Positions 32,675-44,242 are shown, numbered from the stretch's first letter. The stretch is DNA of 64,000 nucleotides from Bacilli bacterium (GCA_017651165.1 JAGCDH010000023.1:1-64000); one strand, 5' to 3'. The notes: generated by a model from the sequence alone, not told the origin. Numbers and translations are program-made.

Positions 32675-35008
32675 ATGGATAAAAGTCTACGATTAAGTGT
32701 CCATCAGCTCGTGGACTTTTTATTAAGAACAGGCGATATTGATAATCGCGTTTTTAATCGTTCCAGTATGAGTGAAGGTAGTAGACTTCATTCAGCCTAT
32801 CAATCTAAACAATCTTCTAACTACATGGCTGAATATCCTTTAGCGGTCTCACTCACCGTCGATGAGATTGATATTCTCCTAGAAGGTAGAGCAGATGGCA
32901 TCATCAAGAGAAGTAACGGTGAATACGTCATTGATGAAATCAAAACGACCGTGGAAGATCTCAAAATATTCCATGACGATAACCTGAATTGGCATCTTGG
33001 CCAGGCCAAGTGTTACGCCTACATGTTTGCTAAGTTAAACGACTTAGAATACATCGGTATTAAATTAACATACATTAGACAAGGAAAAGAGAAGGAACAA
33101 TTCATTGATTCCTATGTCTTTAACTATCTCGAATTAGAACAATTTGTTATAGACTTAATCGCTCAATATTTAGAGTTTTATAACATCATTTTTGCTCATC
33201 TTGAAAAACGCAACCAAAGCATTGGAGTCTTGGAGTTCCCGTTTGCCAAATACCGTCCTGGTCAAAGAGAATTAGCGAAGTATTGTTACGCTGTCGCTAA
33301 GAAGGGAAAGAGACTGTTCGTGGAAGCGCCAACTGGCATTGGTAAGACCATGTCCACATTGTTTCCTTTTATTAAAGCCATTAAGGATGATGAAAAGAGC
33401 AAGATCTTCTATTTAACCGCGAAAACGAGTGGTAAAGAAGCGGCGCATCAAGCGATTAAAGTCTTAAAAGAAAACGGATTATCACTCAGTGATATTATCA
33501 TCACCGCGAAAGACAAGATTTGTTTCTGTAAAGGACAAGCTTGTAATCCAGATGAATGTCCATATACGCGAAACTATTACGATAAGATTCAAACAGTTTT
33601 ACGTTATTCTTTATTAAATTATGATGACTTTGATTTGAGCTTAATTAGCCAAATTGCCTATGATAATCAAATCTGTCCTTTTGAATATGAATTGGACCTT
33701 TCTTTATTCATGGATGTCATCGTTTGTGACTATAACTATTTATTTGATCCAATCTCTTATATGAAGAGGTATTTTGATGAAGATGCCTCTCACTTTTTAG
33801 CCTTAGTGGACGAAGCGCATAACCTTATTGATCGAAGCAGAGATATGTATTCCGCTTCTTTATCCTACCAAACCTTTAAAGAAGCAAGAAAATCTGTCCG
33901 TCATTCTAAACTCCATAAACTCAAACTAGCATTGTCTAAAATGAACAAGATGTTTAAAGAGTATGAGCAATTTGAAGATGGTAATCATATCGTTAATCTT
34001 TTTAATGAGAATACTTATAAAACTCTTTCCTCTTTTATTACCACAATGCAAGATATCAATAAGAACGAGAATAAAGAGATGAGCAAAGAGTTATTAACGT
34101 TCTACTTGGACGCTAATAGGTTTAATAGAATGCTCGAATTTGTGAATGATAATTACTTGCTTTTCATAGAAAAGAATAAGGAAGACATTACCTTAAGAGC
34201 GAATTGCTTAGATGCTTCTTCGTTCCTAGATGAATCATTATCACAAGTGAAAGGTTCAGTCTTATTCTCTGCGACCTTATCGCCTCTTGATTATTATGTG
34301 AATACATTAGGGGGACACGATAGTGATGCCCGTTTAGTATTACCTTCTCCATTCCCAAAAGAGAACCTAAAGATTGTCATCGCTCCTAATGTTTCTATCC
34401 GCTACAAGAAAAGGGATACTTCTTATCAAAAAGTCGCTGATTATATTAAGAGTTTTGTTAAAAACAAAGTGGGCAATTATTTTGTCTTCTTACCCAGCTA
34501 TGAATACTTGCATAATCTCATGCCTTATGTCGATTTAGGTGACGCTTTGATATATGAACAAAACCAAGACATGAGCGATGAAGAAAAAGAAGCGTTCTTA
34601 ACGAATTTTAAACCCGCTCCAGAAGTGACATCTATTGCCTTCGTCGTGGTGGGTGGTGCCTTTGGTGAAGGCATCGACTTAGTGAGTGACCGCCTTATAG
34701 GCGCAGTCATCGTTGGTATTGGTATGCCAAGACTTAACTTCATCAGTGATCAAATTGCTAAATATTATGATGAAAAGGGTTTATCTGGTCATGATTATGC
34801 CTATCTTAATCCTGGCATGAACAAAGTCATGCAGGCTTTAGGAAGAGTCATCCGTAGCGAAGATGATAAAGGCGCAGTGCTTTTGATTGATGAACGCTAC
34901 TTAAATAATGAATATCGCGATTCCTTTAAAGCGGAGTGGCGAGAATATGAAGTCGTCTTCTCAAATAGCGAATTAGAAGACATATTAAAAGTTTTCTTTA
35001 AGAAATAA
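32675..35008 (+). CDS. PD-(D/E)XK nuclease fused to an XPD/DinG-type Fe-S helicase
   Basis: A 777-residue fusion. The N-terminal about 180 residues match a RecB/Cas4-like nuclease: GRADG at 71-75, IDEIK at 86-90 and GQAKCYAY at 109-116 (the QxxxY-type motif). The helicase part has Walker A PTGIGKT at 219-225, DEAH at 379-382 and a C-terminal helicase domain (VVVGGAFGEGIDL, ALGRVIRSEDDKG). Cysteines at about 283, 285, 290, 295 and 334 could supply an iron-sulfur cluster as in XPD and DinG. It should unwind DNA 5' to 3' and may cut it, in repair or recombination. It follows fmt by one base with no obvious ribosome site. Confidence 0.87.
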   Translation: MDKSLRLSVHQLVDFLLRTGDIDNRVFNRSSMSEGSRLHSAYQSKQSSNYMAEYPLAVSLTVDEIDILLEGRADGIIKRSNGEYVIDEIKTTVEDLKIFHDDNLNWHLGQAKCYAYMFAKLNDLEYIGIKLTYIRQGKEKEQFIDSYVFNYLELEQFVIDLIAQYLEFYNIIFAHLEKRNQSIGVLEFPFAKYRPGQRELAKYCYAVAKKGKRLFVEAPTGIGKTMSTLFPFIKAIKDDEKSKIFYLTAKTSGKEAAHQAIKVLKENGLSLSDIIITAKDKICFCKGQACNPDECPYTRNYYDKIQTVLRYSLLNYDDFDLSLISQIAYDNQICPFEYELDLSLFMDVIVCDYNYLFDPISYMKRYFDEDASHFLALVDEAHNLIDRSRDMYSASLSYQTFKEARKSVRHSKLHKLKLALSKMNKMFKEYEQFEDGNHIVNLFNENTYKTLSSFITTMQDINKNENKEMSKELLTFYLDANRFNRMLEFVNDNYLLFIEKNKEDITLRANCLDASSFLDESLSQVKGSVLFSATLSPLDYYVNTLGGHDSDARLVLPSPFPKENLKIVIAPNVSIRYKKRDTSYQKVADYIKSFVKNKVGNYFVFLPSYEYLHNLMPYVDLGDALIYEQNQDMSDEEKEAFLTNFKPAPEVTSIAFVVVGGAFGEGIDLVSDRLIGAVIVGIGMPRLNFISDQIAKYYDEKGLSGHDYAYLNPGMNKVMQALGRVIRSEDDKGAVLLIDERYLNNEYRDSFKAEWREYEVVFSNSELEDILKVFFKK

Positions 35009-35032
35009 CTACTTAATGTTAGAATAATGCCT

Positions 35033-35572
35033 ATGAAAAAGAAAATGGACCCTTTAACCAAAGTCAAACTCATCTATAGTGGTGAGTTAATGCTTTTCGC
35101 AGTTGTATTTTTAGTACTAGCGATTTTAAAATTCACACAAGTGATGAAAACTAACGCCAATCGTTTGACAGTTTTTAACTGGATTACTCTTTTTGGCGGA
35201 GCTTGGATGATTGCGGATTTCTTTTGGGCACTCTTTGATAAAAAGAGACAAAAGAGAATTGCGATAATTGATAAGTTCCTCACTTTACCAGCAGGTTTAT
35301 ATCTTATTGTCTTCGATTTATATTGTTTAATTAAACACCCTCCTCTTACAGGTAGAGCGTGCACCTATGGTGTTCCAGTGATTTTCACTTACTTTTTCCT
35401 TATTTATACTTTCCAAGCCATATATCACTTCAAACACCCTGTTCCTGGATTATTAAATGCGATCGTGGAAGTTGATGACGACAAAGTCGTCGATGAACAA
35501 GAAGCCGTTGTTATAGAAGAAGAAAATAAAGAAATTGCTTCTTCAGAAGAAAAGGAAAAGCAAGATGAATAG
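35033..35572 (+). CDS. Membrane protein of unknown function
   Basis: About 179 residues with four hydrophobic helices (approximately residues 15-38, 48-68, 80-105 and 115-135) and an acidic, Glu/Val-rich cytoplasmic tail. I know no family. Two starts are possible (35027 and 35033); the second lies 7 nt after TAGAAT (35020-35025), which would make it leaderless. It overlaps the next membrane gene by 8 nt and so forms a pair with it. Confidence 0.65.
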   Translation: MKKKMDPLTKVKLIYSGELMLFAVVFLVLAILKFTQVMKTNANRLTVFNWITLFGGAWMIADFFWALFDKKRQKRIAIIDKFLTLPAGLYLIVFDLYCLIKHPPLTGRACTYGVPVIFTYFFLIYTFQAIYHFKHPVPGLLNAIVEVDDDKVVDEQEAVVIEEENKEIASSEEKEKQDE

Positions 35573-35963
35573 TAGAGCAAAAACCACCATGGTTGTAATG
35601 GCCTTTGTTTTCATGGGCTTAGCCATTATCTCTTTTGGTATTACTATTTATTACACTTGCCTCTCTTATCACGAAATCTATAAATCAACAGCGAACATTG
35701 GATCAGTCATTTTAGGCATCTTCTATTGGTTCCCCGTTGTGGCATATGGTTTTATGACCGCCTTTTTCGCGGGTGGTATCTTACCGTTTGATTTAATCGC
35801 TAGAAATAGATTCAAAGTGAGAACTTGGTATACACAAATGCTCTTTATTTTTGCTATTACAATTATTATTCTTTCGTTTGTGATGATTCTTTCGTTACCT
35901 CTGGTAAACAGCATAGTACATGCTGCACGTCAAGCCGCTAGATCATCTAGTTCTTCAATCTAA
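35565..35963 (+). CDS. Small membrane protein of unknown function
   Basis: A 132-residue protein with three or four transmembrane helices and a Ser-rich C-terminus. It starts behind AAAAGGA inside the preceding membrane gene (8-nt overlap) and ends one base before lepA. The tight packing suggests one transcription unit of the two membrane proteins and lepA. No function can be assigned. Confidence 0.65.
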   Translation: MNSRAKTTMVVMAFVFMGLAIISFGITIYYTCLSYHEIYKSTANIGSVILGIFYWFPVVAYGFMTAFFAGGILPFDLIARNRFKVRTWYTQMLFIFAITIIILSFVMILSLPLVNSIVHAARQAARSSSSSI

Positions 35964-35964
35964 T

Positions 35965-37782
35965 ATGGATTTCTCACAGAAAAAGATTAGAAACTTTTCC
36001 ATTATTGCCCATATTGATCACGGCAAGTCAACCCTTGCGGATCGTATTTTAGAATTGACTGGAGCAATTGAAGCCAGAGAAATGAAAGACCAAATCCTCG
36101 ACTCTATGGATTTAGAAAGAGAAAGAGGTATTACCATTAAACTTAACGCTGTGACGTTAAAATATACCGCGGATGACGGAGAAGACTATGTCTTCAATCT
36201 CATTGACACTCCCGGACATGTCGACTTCACATATGAAGTATCGCGTTCATTAGCCGCTTGTGAAGGTGCCCTTTTAGTGGTGGACGCCACACAAGGTGTT
36301 GAAGCCCAAACGCTCGCTAATGCCTATTTAGCGGTCGATAACGATTTAGAAATCATTCCTGTTATCAACAAAGTTGATTTACCTTCCGCTAATGTTGAGA
36401 TGGCTAAGAATGAAATTGAAAAGAAGATTGGTATCCCTTGTGATGAGGCAGTGGAAGTCAGCGCTAAAACAGGCTTACACGTCCATGAATTATTAGAAGC
36501 CATAGTGAAAGGCGTACCTCCCCCTCATGGTGATTTAAATGCGCCTTTAAAGGCCCTTATCTTTGATAGTTACTATGATTCTTATCGTGGTGTTATCGTT
36601 TTGGTGAGAATTAAAGACGGGCAAGTCAAAGTGGGCGATAAGATTCGTCTCATGCAAGCGGGTAAAGAGTATCAAGTCATTGAACTTGGTATCAGAACAC
36701 CGAAAGAAATAAAAACTGGTGTTTTGACCGCGGGACAAGTCGGTTATATTGCTGCGCAGATTAAAGACATCAAAGATGTCCGCCCAGGTGATACGGTCAC
36801 GCTCGCGGATACTCCTGCAAAAGAAGCTTTACCTGGTTACCGCATTATGAACCCAATGGTTTACTGTGGTCTTTATCCAGTAGAAAGCGATGACTATCAA
36901 GACTTAAAAGACGCTTTGGAAAAGCTCACATTAAACGATGCTTCTTTACAATTTGTCGCTGAAACAAGCCAAGCCTTGGGCTTTGGCTTTAGATGTGGCT
37001 TCTTAGGCTTATTACACATGGATGTTGTGCAAGAAAGATTAGAAAGAGAATATAATCTCGATCTCATTTTGACTGCGCCTTCCGTTATTTATAAAGTCCA
37101 TATGACCGATGGTGAAGTTATTAATTTAGATAACCCAAGTAAAATGCCTGACGCTAGTAAGGTCAGTTATATTGAAGAGCCTTATATTAAGGCTAATATC
37201 ATGACTCCTAAAGAATATATCGGTCCAATCATGGAATTATGCCGTGAAAGAAGAGGTATCTATGAGAATCTTGATTACTTCGATGATACCCGTATGGTTT
37301 TAACCTATGAATTACCTCTTTCTGAGATTGTTTATAACTTCTTTGATAAACTGAAGAGCTACACAAAAGGCTATGCCTCATTTGATTATGATTTTTCTGA
37401 TTATAAACGCTCTGATCTAGTAAAACTAGATATCTTACTCAATGGCACAGTGGTTGATGCTTTAAGTAGCATTATCTATCGTCCAGATGGCTATCATCGT
37501 GGTTTGGGCATCATTAGAAAGATCAAAACCGTGATTCCTAGACAACAATTTGAAATTCCGATTCAAGCCGCGATTGGTGGTAAAGTGATCGCAAGATGCG
37601 ATGTCAAAGCGGTGAGAAAAGATGTTCTTGCTAAGTGCTATGGTGGTGACATATCTAGAAAGAAGAAACTATTAGAAAAGCAAAAAGAAGGCAAGAAGAG
37701 AATGAAGAAAGTCGGCTCTGTTGAAGTGCCGCAAGAAGCATTTATGTCAATTCTCTCCATTGACGAAGATGAAGATAACTAG
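35965..37782 (+). CDS. lepA: Elongation factor 4 (LepA)
   Basis: A 605-residue ribosome-associated GTPase. G1 is HIDHGKST, G3 is DTPGHVDF, G4 is NKVD, and the C-terminal LepA-specific domain includes [20 protein letters not shown], with [20 protein letters not shown] near the end. ATG 35965 begins [20 protein letters not shown], as in other LepA proteins; there is no strong Shine-Dalgarno, and translation may be coupled to the membrane gene that ends one base upstream. Confidence 0.97.
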   Translation: MDFSQKKIRNFSIIAHIDHGKSTLADRILELTGAIEAREMKDQILDSMDLERERGITIKLNAVTLKYTADDGEDYVFNLIDTPGHVDFTYEVSRSLAACEGALLVVDATQGVEAQTLANAYLAVDNDLEIIPVINKVDLPSANVEMAKNEIEKKIGIPCDEAVEVSAKTGLHVHELLEAIVKGVPPPHGDLNAPLKALIFDSYYDSYRGVIVLVRIKDGQVKVGDKIRLMQAGKEYQVIELGIRTPKEIKTGVLTAGQVGYIAAQIKDIKDVRPGDTVTLADTPAKEALPGYRIMNPMVYCGLYPVESDDYQDLKDALEKLTLNDASLQFVAETSQALGFGFRCGFLGLLHMDVVQERLEREYNLDLILTAPSVIYKVHMTDGEVINLDNPSKMPDASKVSYIEEPYIKANIMTPKEYIGPIMELCRERRGIYENLDYFDDTRMVLTYELPLSEIVYNFFDKLKSYTKGYASFDYDFSDYKRSDLVKLDILLNGTVVDALSSIIYRPDGYHRGLGIIRKIKTVIPRQQFEIPIQAAIGGKVIARCDVKAVRKDVLAKCYGGDISRKKKLLEKQKEGKKRMKKVGSVEVPQEAFMSILSIDEDEDN

Positions 37783-37865
37783 TTTAAAATTAGTAGTTTT
37801 TTAGAAATAATTATTGTAAATAAATTCGCATTAAGTTATCATTGAGCTATAAGGATGGTATACAT

Positions 37866-39344
37866 ATGGCAGGCAATGATCTAGCGATGCGTTTTACTGA
37901 AGATAAATACGCAACTAAAAACGAGGTAGCTCGTGAACTTAAAATCACATCTGTTGATACATTTTGGGCGAACATTTTAGCGTACCGCTCAAGTTTTTAT
38001 CATTATTTGGCAATTAGAACTATTGAAAAGAAAATGTTCCTTTTCTGTGGTTGCCCAGCAGTGAATGCTTCGGTCAACAATCTTGAGATGAAACTCATTA
38101 GAGTTAACCGTGAATATGGCATGTTATCGCCACAATCTAAAGCCACTCGTCAATTAACTCAATCATTTGATAGAAAGATTCTTAACATCTTAAATCAAAC
38201 TGAACAACTAGAAGTTGGTGATGATTTTATCGATAGTGTCCTACGTCATGAAGTTGTGAGCGCTATTCCAAGTAATATGCTCTTAGTTAACTACATGAAT
38301 GCTTTAAACTACATTAAGAAAGCATATGTCAATCCAATTGACGATGATTTCCTCTCAGCCTTATATTGCAAACTTCTTGGAACAGAAGAATTAACACAAT
38401 TCTACCGTTCTAACGATGATCGCAATCCAGAAAACCGTGTCCTTATTGATCGTATTTATACATCCGCGCCATACAATCTTATCGATGGAATGATGACAAG
38501 CTTGTTTACTTTTATTAGTACAAGCACACTCTCATCTTTATTAAAAGCCGTTGTTGTATATTTCTATATTAACTATGTTAAACCTTTCCCAAAATACTCT
38601 GAAGAGATCGCTATTTTGATGGCTAAAGCCGTTTTAGCCCATGAAGCATTTGGGGAAACAGTCGTGGATTTACCATTTGAACAATTAATGCTCTTATCAA
38701 GCGAAGAAATTGCTCGTATCTATGTCGAAGTCCAAAAGACCGCTGATGTGACATATTTTGTCAACTATGCTTCTAGACATTTAAGCCAATACTTTGAAGG
38801 CTTCTTAGATGAAATTGCTAAAAGCAAAGTTAACGAAATGCGCCAAGACTTCTATCAAGTCGATGAAAAACAAGAAGAAATCGAAGTGTCAGAAGAGCCA
38901 GAAGAGGAAGAAAAGAAAGTCGAAACCATCGATTTGTTTGCCGCTAGTGAGCCGGTTCAAGAACAAAAAGAACCTGAACAACCTGCTCCAGTCGTGGAAG
39001 AAGCTCCACAAGTTGAGCAGCCAAAGAAAAAGACTGTTAAGGTTACTTATGTACAAGAAGAACTCGCGGTTGCTTATATCCCAGTGGCCCTAGACGAAAA
39101 GCAAGCTGTTCTTTTAGAACAAGACCTCTTAGAAAGAGATCCTGAACTCAAAAAAGGCGAAGCGAAATTCTACGCTAGACACTGCACTAAGGGTAAAAAA
39201 TATACCATTGCTCAATACAAGAAATCCTTGAGATGTGCTTATGAAACTGCACGTACAAGTATGGATCATTTAGCAGAACTTCTTTACTATCGCAAAGAAA
39301 AAGTGAAGAATAAATATGTTTATATTCCTGTCGAAAAAGAATAA
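37866..39344 (+). CDS. Fic-fold protein with a destroyed catalytic motif (probable pseudoenzyme)
   Basis: A 492-residue cytoplasmic protein. Residues 150-250 follow the Fic pattern: DDDFLSALYCKLLG, then TQFYRS, a Tyr-Asn-Leu region, 'MMTSLFTFI', and a helix ending in the active-site loop. Where Fic enzymes have HPFX(D/E)GNGR, this protein has KPFPKYSEE (229-237), so the catalytic His, the acidic residue, the Gly-Asn-Gly and the Arg are all gone. A Glu/Pro-rich linker (about 330-390) and a basic C-terminal domain follow. ATG 37866 was chosen for AAGGAT 9 nt upstream. It is followed by a small membrane protein and hemW. Loss of AMP-transferase activity and a scaffold role are inferred. Confidence 0.6.
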   Translation: MAGNDLAMRFTEDKYATKNEVARELKITSVDTFWANILAYRSSFYHYLAIRTIEKKMFLFCGCPAVNASVNNLEMKLIRVNREYGMLSPQSKATRQLTQSFDRKILNILNQTEQLEVGDDFIDSVLRHEVVSAIPSNMLLVNYMNALNYIKKAYVNPIDDDFLSALYCKLLGTEELTQFYRSNDDRNPENRVLIDRIYTSAPYNLIDGMMTSLFTFISTSTLSSLLKAVVVYFYINYVKPFPKYSEEIAILMAKAVLAHEAFGETVVDLPFEQLMLLSSEEIARIYVEVQKTADVTYFVNYASRHLSQYFEGFLDEIAKSKVNEMRQDFYQVDEKQEEIEVSEEPEEEEKKVETIDLFAASEPVQEQKEPEQPAPVVEEAPQVEQPKKKTVKVTYVQEELAVAYIPVALDEKQAVLLEQDLLERDPELKKGEAKFYARHCTKGKKYTIAQYKKSLRCAYETARTSMDHLAELLYYRKEKVKNKYVYIPVEKE

Positions 39345-39356
39345 GGAGGAATATGT

Positions 39357-39572
39357 ATGCCAAGTTCAGTCATTATTTTATTAGTTATTATTGCCGTCGC
39401 TGGTGTAGTTGGTGTTGTGGCTTATGTGCTTTATCGTATCTTACGCCCACGCTTAAAAGAAGACAAACCAAGCGAAGAAGAAATCTTACAAGACGAAATG
39501 AAACGCGTCCTCCAAGATGTTGAAGACGAAGAAGTCGCTAAACAGATTAGCGATTATAAGGAAGATGAATAA
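39357..39572 (+). CDS. Small single-span membrane protein
   Basis: A 71-residue protein with one N-terminal transmembrane helix (about residues 4-28), a short basic stretch and a long acidic, probably helical, cytoplasmic tail. It has a strong ribosome site (ATAAGGAGG) and overlaps hemW by 8 nt. It is not UPF0154, which is present at 59421. Function unknown. Confidence 0.7.
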   Translation: MPSSVIILLVIIAVAGVVGVVAYVLYRILRPRLKEDKPSEEEILQDEMKRVLQDVEDEEVAKQISDYKEDE

Positions 39573-40629
39573 AGTTAATTCTTTATACATCCATATCCCT
39601 TTTTGTAACAAGATTTGCGATTACTGTGACTTTACCAAGTTGCAGTATTTTCGTAATTTCGCCATTTCTTATCTAGAAGCATTAAAAGATGAACTAAAAA
39701 GTTATCCAATCAAAGATTTAAAAACCATCTATGTCGGTGGTGGGACACCAACCGCTTTAGAAGATGATTTATTTGAAGAATTATTAGAAATAATTGATAC
39801 GTACACTGATGGTGTTCAAGAATACACCTTTGAGGCTAATCCAGAATCGCTATCATTAAGCAAAATCAAAATGTTAAAAGCGCATAGTGTGAACCGGGTG
39901 TCTCTCGGTGTGCAAACCACTAATGACAAGATATTAAAGACGGTCAATCGAGACCATTCTTTTTCCGAGGTTCAAGAGGCAATTAAAAACCTCAGAGAAG
40001 CTGGAATTGATAATATCAACGTCGACTTGATTCTTGGCTTACCACACACTAGCGAAAAAATCTTAAAAAAAGATTTAAAAAATATTCTTTCTTTAGATGT
40101 CAAACACATTTCCTGCTATGGATTAACAGTCAATCCACATACAGTTTTATTTACTAAAGGTTTTAAAGAACCAGAAGGCGATATTTTAAGAAAGTATTAC
40201 GATATTGTGGAAGAAACACTCACTAAAAATGGATTCGTTCATTATGAGGTTTCTAACTGGGCTGAACCTGGGTATCAAAGCGAACACAACCTCACTTATT
40301 GGCGCAATGAACAATACTATGGATGCGGTCTTGGAGCGTCAGGTTATATCAAAGATATCCGCTACAAAAATACCATTAATTTGTCTCAATATTTGACACG
40401 TGTATTCGTTTCCGAAAAAGAAGAAGTCTCAGAGCGAGACAAATTGACTTATCAAATCATGCTAAACCTTAGAACAATTGAGGGGTTAAACATGTCTTTC
40501 GTTAAAAATAAAAGGAACGTAGTTGGCGAACTGATAAAAGAAAAACTGCTCATTCTAAAAGATGATATCCTAATACCAACTTATGAAGGCATGATGGTGC
40601 TCGATCAAATCATCTTAAAGCTAATGTAA
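39565..40629 (+). CDS. hemW: HemW-family radical SAM protein
   Basis: A 354-residue radical SAM protein of the HemW (YggW) family, thought to be a haem chaperone rather than a coproporphyrinogen oxidase. The SAM cluster motif is PFCNKICDYCDF (CX3CX2C), followed by YVGGGTPTAL and the downstream barrel segments NPESLSLSKI and VNRVSLGVQT. ATG 39565 begins MNKVNSLYIHIPFC, right for the family. It ends the operon and is followed by a terminator. No haem-synthesis gene is in this window. Confidence 0.9.
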   Translation: MNKVNSLYIHIPFCNKICDYCDFTKLQYFRNFAISYLEALKDELKSYPIKDLKTIYVGGGTPTALEDDLFEELLEIIDTYTDGVQEYTFEANPESLSLSKIKMLKAHSVNRVSLGVQTTNDKILKTVNRDHSFSEVQEAIKNLREAGIDNINVDLILGLPHTSEKILKKDLKNILSLDVKHISCYGLTVNPHTVLFTKGFKEPEGDILRKYYDIVEETLTKNGFVHYEVSNWAEPGYQSEHNLTYWRNEQYYGCGLGASGYIKDIRYKNTINLSQYLTRVFVSEKEEVSERDKLTYQIMLNLRTIEGLNMSFVKNKRNVVGELIKEKLLILKDDILIPTYEGMMVLDQIILKLM

Positions 40630-40632
40630 ATG

Positions 40633-40652
40633 ACGGGGAAACCCGTTTTTTC
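40633..40652 (+). terminator. Terminator after hemW
   Basis: Stem ACGGG / CCCGT around a GAAA tetraloop (40633-40646), then six Ts. Confidence 0.88.
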
Positions 40653-40693
40653 TTGCCTTTATTTAAATCCTTATTATATAAATTTATTATTTT

Positions 40694-40720
40694 TAGCAGA
40701 TAACGCTTGACAGTGCTAAT
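40694..40720 (+). promoter_or_regulatory. CIRCE operator 1 (HrcA binding site)
   Basis: The 27-nt layout matches CIRCE: TTAGCAGAT, 9 nt, CAGTGCTAA. Right half 8/9 and left half 6/9 agree with the consensus TTAGCACTC-N9-GAGTGCTAA. It overlaps the -35 box. Confidence 0.82.
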
Positions 40721-40735
40721 AAATCATTTAAAATT
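40708..40735 (+). promoter_or_regulatory. Heat-shock operon promoter
   Basis: A perfect TTGACA (40708-40713) inside CIRCE 1, a 16-nt spacer and TAAAAT (40730-40735). HrcA bound to either CIRCE would block it. Confidence 0.8.
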
Positions 40736-40739
40736 AGAT

Positions 40740-40766
40740 TGGCACAAAAAGATGAAGAGTGCTAAA
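40740..40766 (+). promoter_or_regulatory. CIRCE operator 2 (HrcA binding site)
   Basis: TTGGCACAA, 9 nt, GAGTGCTAA: the right half is a perfect consensus and the left matches 6 of 9. It lies at the predicted transcription start, 14 nt before the hrcA ATG. Confidence 0.85.
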
Positions 40767-40780
40767 AAGGAGATTAAACC

Positions 40781-41827
40781 ATGGCTCTTAACCGCAGTGA
40801 TACAATCCTTAAATACATCGTTGAATATTTCATCAAGAAAGCGCAACCAGTCGGTAGCCATACTCTTATTGAAGAGTACAAGCTTCCATATAGCTCCGCA
40901 ACTATCCGTAATGAGATGTTTGCCTTAGAGAAGATGGGCTATATCGAAAAGACCCATTCATCTAGTGGTAGAGTTCCTTCTGCCGCGGGCTATCGTTATT
41001 ACTGTGAAAAATTAAGAGATGGTGGTGTTAACGAAGAATTGAAGAATAGGATTCAAGTCGTTCTCGATAACAAAGTCAAATCCATTGAAGAAGTCATTAA
41101 AGCCTCTTGTGAGATTTTATCTCATATGACTAACTTAGTGACCGTTGTCATGGGTCCAGATGAAAAAGAAGAGAAGTTAGCGTCCATCCAAATGGTGCAA
41201 ATCTCCCAAAATACGATTACCGCGATCTTCGTGACTGATAAGGGTTATGTGGAAAACAAAACCTTCATCGTTCCAGAAAACTTAAACGCGGATGAAATCG
41301 TCAGTTGTGTCAATCTCTTAAATGAGAGATTAAAAGGCACTCCAATCGTGAATCTCGTCGAAAAGACCGAAGCCTTAAAACCAGTCTTAAGCGAATATAT
41401 CGTCGATCATGACTTAGTGTACCAAGCTTTGCTTGAAACATTCGTGAGATTCGCTAGTGATAGATTATCACTCTATGGAAGAGACGAACTCTTCTCTAGA
41501 GAGGAATATAAAAACGACGCTAAAAAGTTAGAGCAAGTATTTAAATTATTAAGCGATCAACAACTTCTTAAAGAAGTTAATAAAGAGATTAAGGAAGAAA
41601 AAGATGGCCGTATCATCCGTATCGGTGACATCGAAGGTAATCCTGATGTCTCAATGGTCAGTGCGAAAATCGACTTAGGTGAAGAAGGCGATAGAGCCAT
41701 TACGCTTCTTGGTCCAACAAGAATTGACTATGACCAAGCCTTAAGTGCCTTAGAGTATATCGCCAAAACCTTAACCGATTACTTTAATGACTTAAACGGA
41801 AGTAAAGGAGGTAAAGGTGATGCCTAA
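40781..41827 (+). CDS. hrcA: Heat-inducible transcription repressor HrcA
   Basis: A 348-residue repressor of chaperone genes that needs GroEL for activity. It has an N-terminal winged helix (SDTILKYIVEYFIKKAQPVG, SSATIRNEM, THSSSGRVPS) and the GAF-like core with an inserted dimerisation domain (NLVTVVMGPD, VGEEGD-type loop). It begins behind AAAGGAG and is the first gene of hrcA-grpE-dnaK-dnaJ, controlled by the two CIRCE sites just upstream, so it is autoregulated. It overlaps grpE by 8 nt. Confidence 0.96.
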   Translation: MALNRSDTILKYIVEYFIKKAQPVGSHTLIEEYKLPYSSATIRNEMFALEKMGYIEKTHSSSGRVPSAAGYRYYCEKLRDGGVNEELKNRIQVVLDNKVKSIEEVIKASCEILSHMTNLVTVVMGPDEKEEKLASIQMVQISQNTITAIFVTDKGYVENKTFIVPENLNADEIVSCVNLLNERLKGTPIVNLVEKTEALKPVLSEYIVDHDLVYQALLETFVRFASDRLSLYGRDELFSREEYKNDAKKLEQVFKLLSDQQLLKEVNKEIKEEKDGRIIRIGDIEGNPDVSMVSAKIDLGEEGDRAITLLGPTRIDYDQALSALEYIAKTLTDYFNDLNGSKGGKGDA

Positions 41828-42380
41828 AGACAAAGAAGAACTCAAAGAAAAAAAGTCTAAAGAAGAGAAAAAGATTAAAGAGCTCGAAGAACAACTCGAA
41901 AAAGCAAAAGCGGACGTTGATCATTGGAAGAATGAATATTATCGAGCCTACGCAGACACAAAAAATCTACGTAACAACTTAGAAAAAGAACATTCAGATA
42001 TTATTAAATATCGCGCTATGGGATTTATCGAAGATTTACTTCCAGTACTCGATAGCTTCCATATGGCATTAGCCAATGAGCCAACAAGCCAAGAACTTAA
42101 GAACTACTTAGTGGGTTTCCAATTCGTTTATCGAAACCTGGTGAGTGTCCTTGAAAACGAAGGGGTCAAAGAAATCGCCCCAAATATCGGAGATAAGTTC
42201 TCTGATAAAACGATGAACGCGGTGGATGTCACCGAACAAGAAGGTGAAGAAAACCTCGTGACCAAAGTCTACGCGAAGGGATATGAATTACATGGTCGAC
42301 TCATTAGACCAGCACAAGTATCCGTGAGCAAAAACAAAAAAGAAGAAAAATCACAAGAAAGCGTCAAAGCAGACGCTTAA
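41820..42380 (+). CDS. grpE: Nucleotide exchange factor GrpE
   Basis: A 186-residue DnaK co-chaperone that promotes ADP release. A highly charged coiled coil (residues 1-60) precedes the helical and beta-wing region (FIEDLLPVLDSFHMAL, AKGYELHGRLIRPAQVSVS). ATG 41820 follows AAAGGAGG by 8 nt; a GTG lies directly before it but is less likely. It overlaps hrcA by 8 nt and precedes dnaK by 16 nt. Confidence 0.95.
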   Translation: MPKDKEELKEKKSKEEKKIKELEEQLEKAKADVDHWKNEYYRAYADTKNLRNNLEKEHSDIIKYRAMGFIEDLLPVLDSFHMALANEPTSQELKNYLVGFQFVYRNLVSVLENEGVKEIAPNIGDKFSDKTMNAVDVTEQEGEENLVTKVYAKGYELHGRLIRPAQVSVSKNKKEEKSQESVKADA

Positions 42381-42393
42381 TAGGAGGATATAA

Positions 42394-44220
<1,827 letters not shown>

Positions 44221-44242
44221 TTATTAATTAAACAACATTTGA

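Noticed and set aside
37866-39344. Active Fic AMP-transferase or toxin
   Set aside because: Catalytic His, acidic residue and GNGR are absent and no antitoxin gene adjoins.
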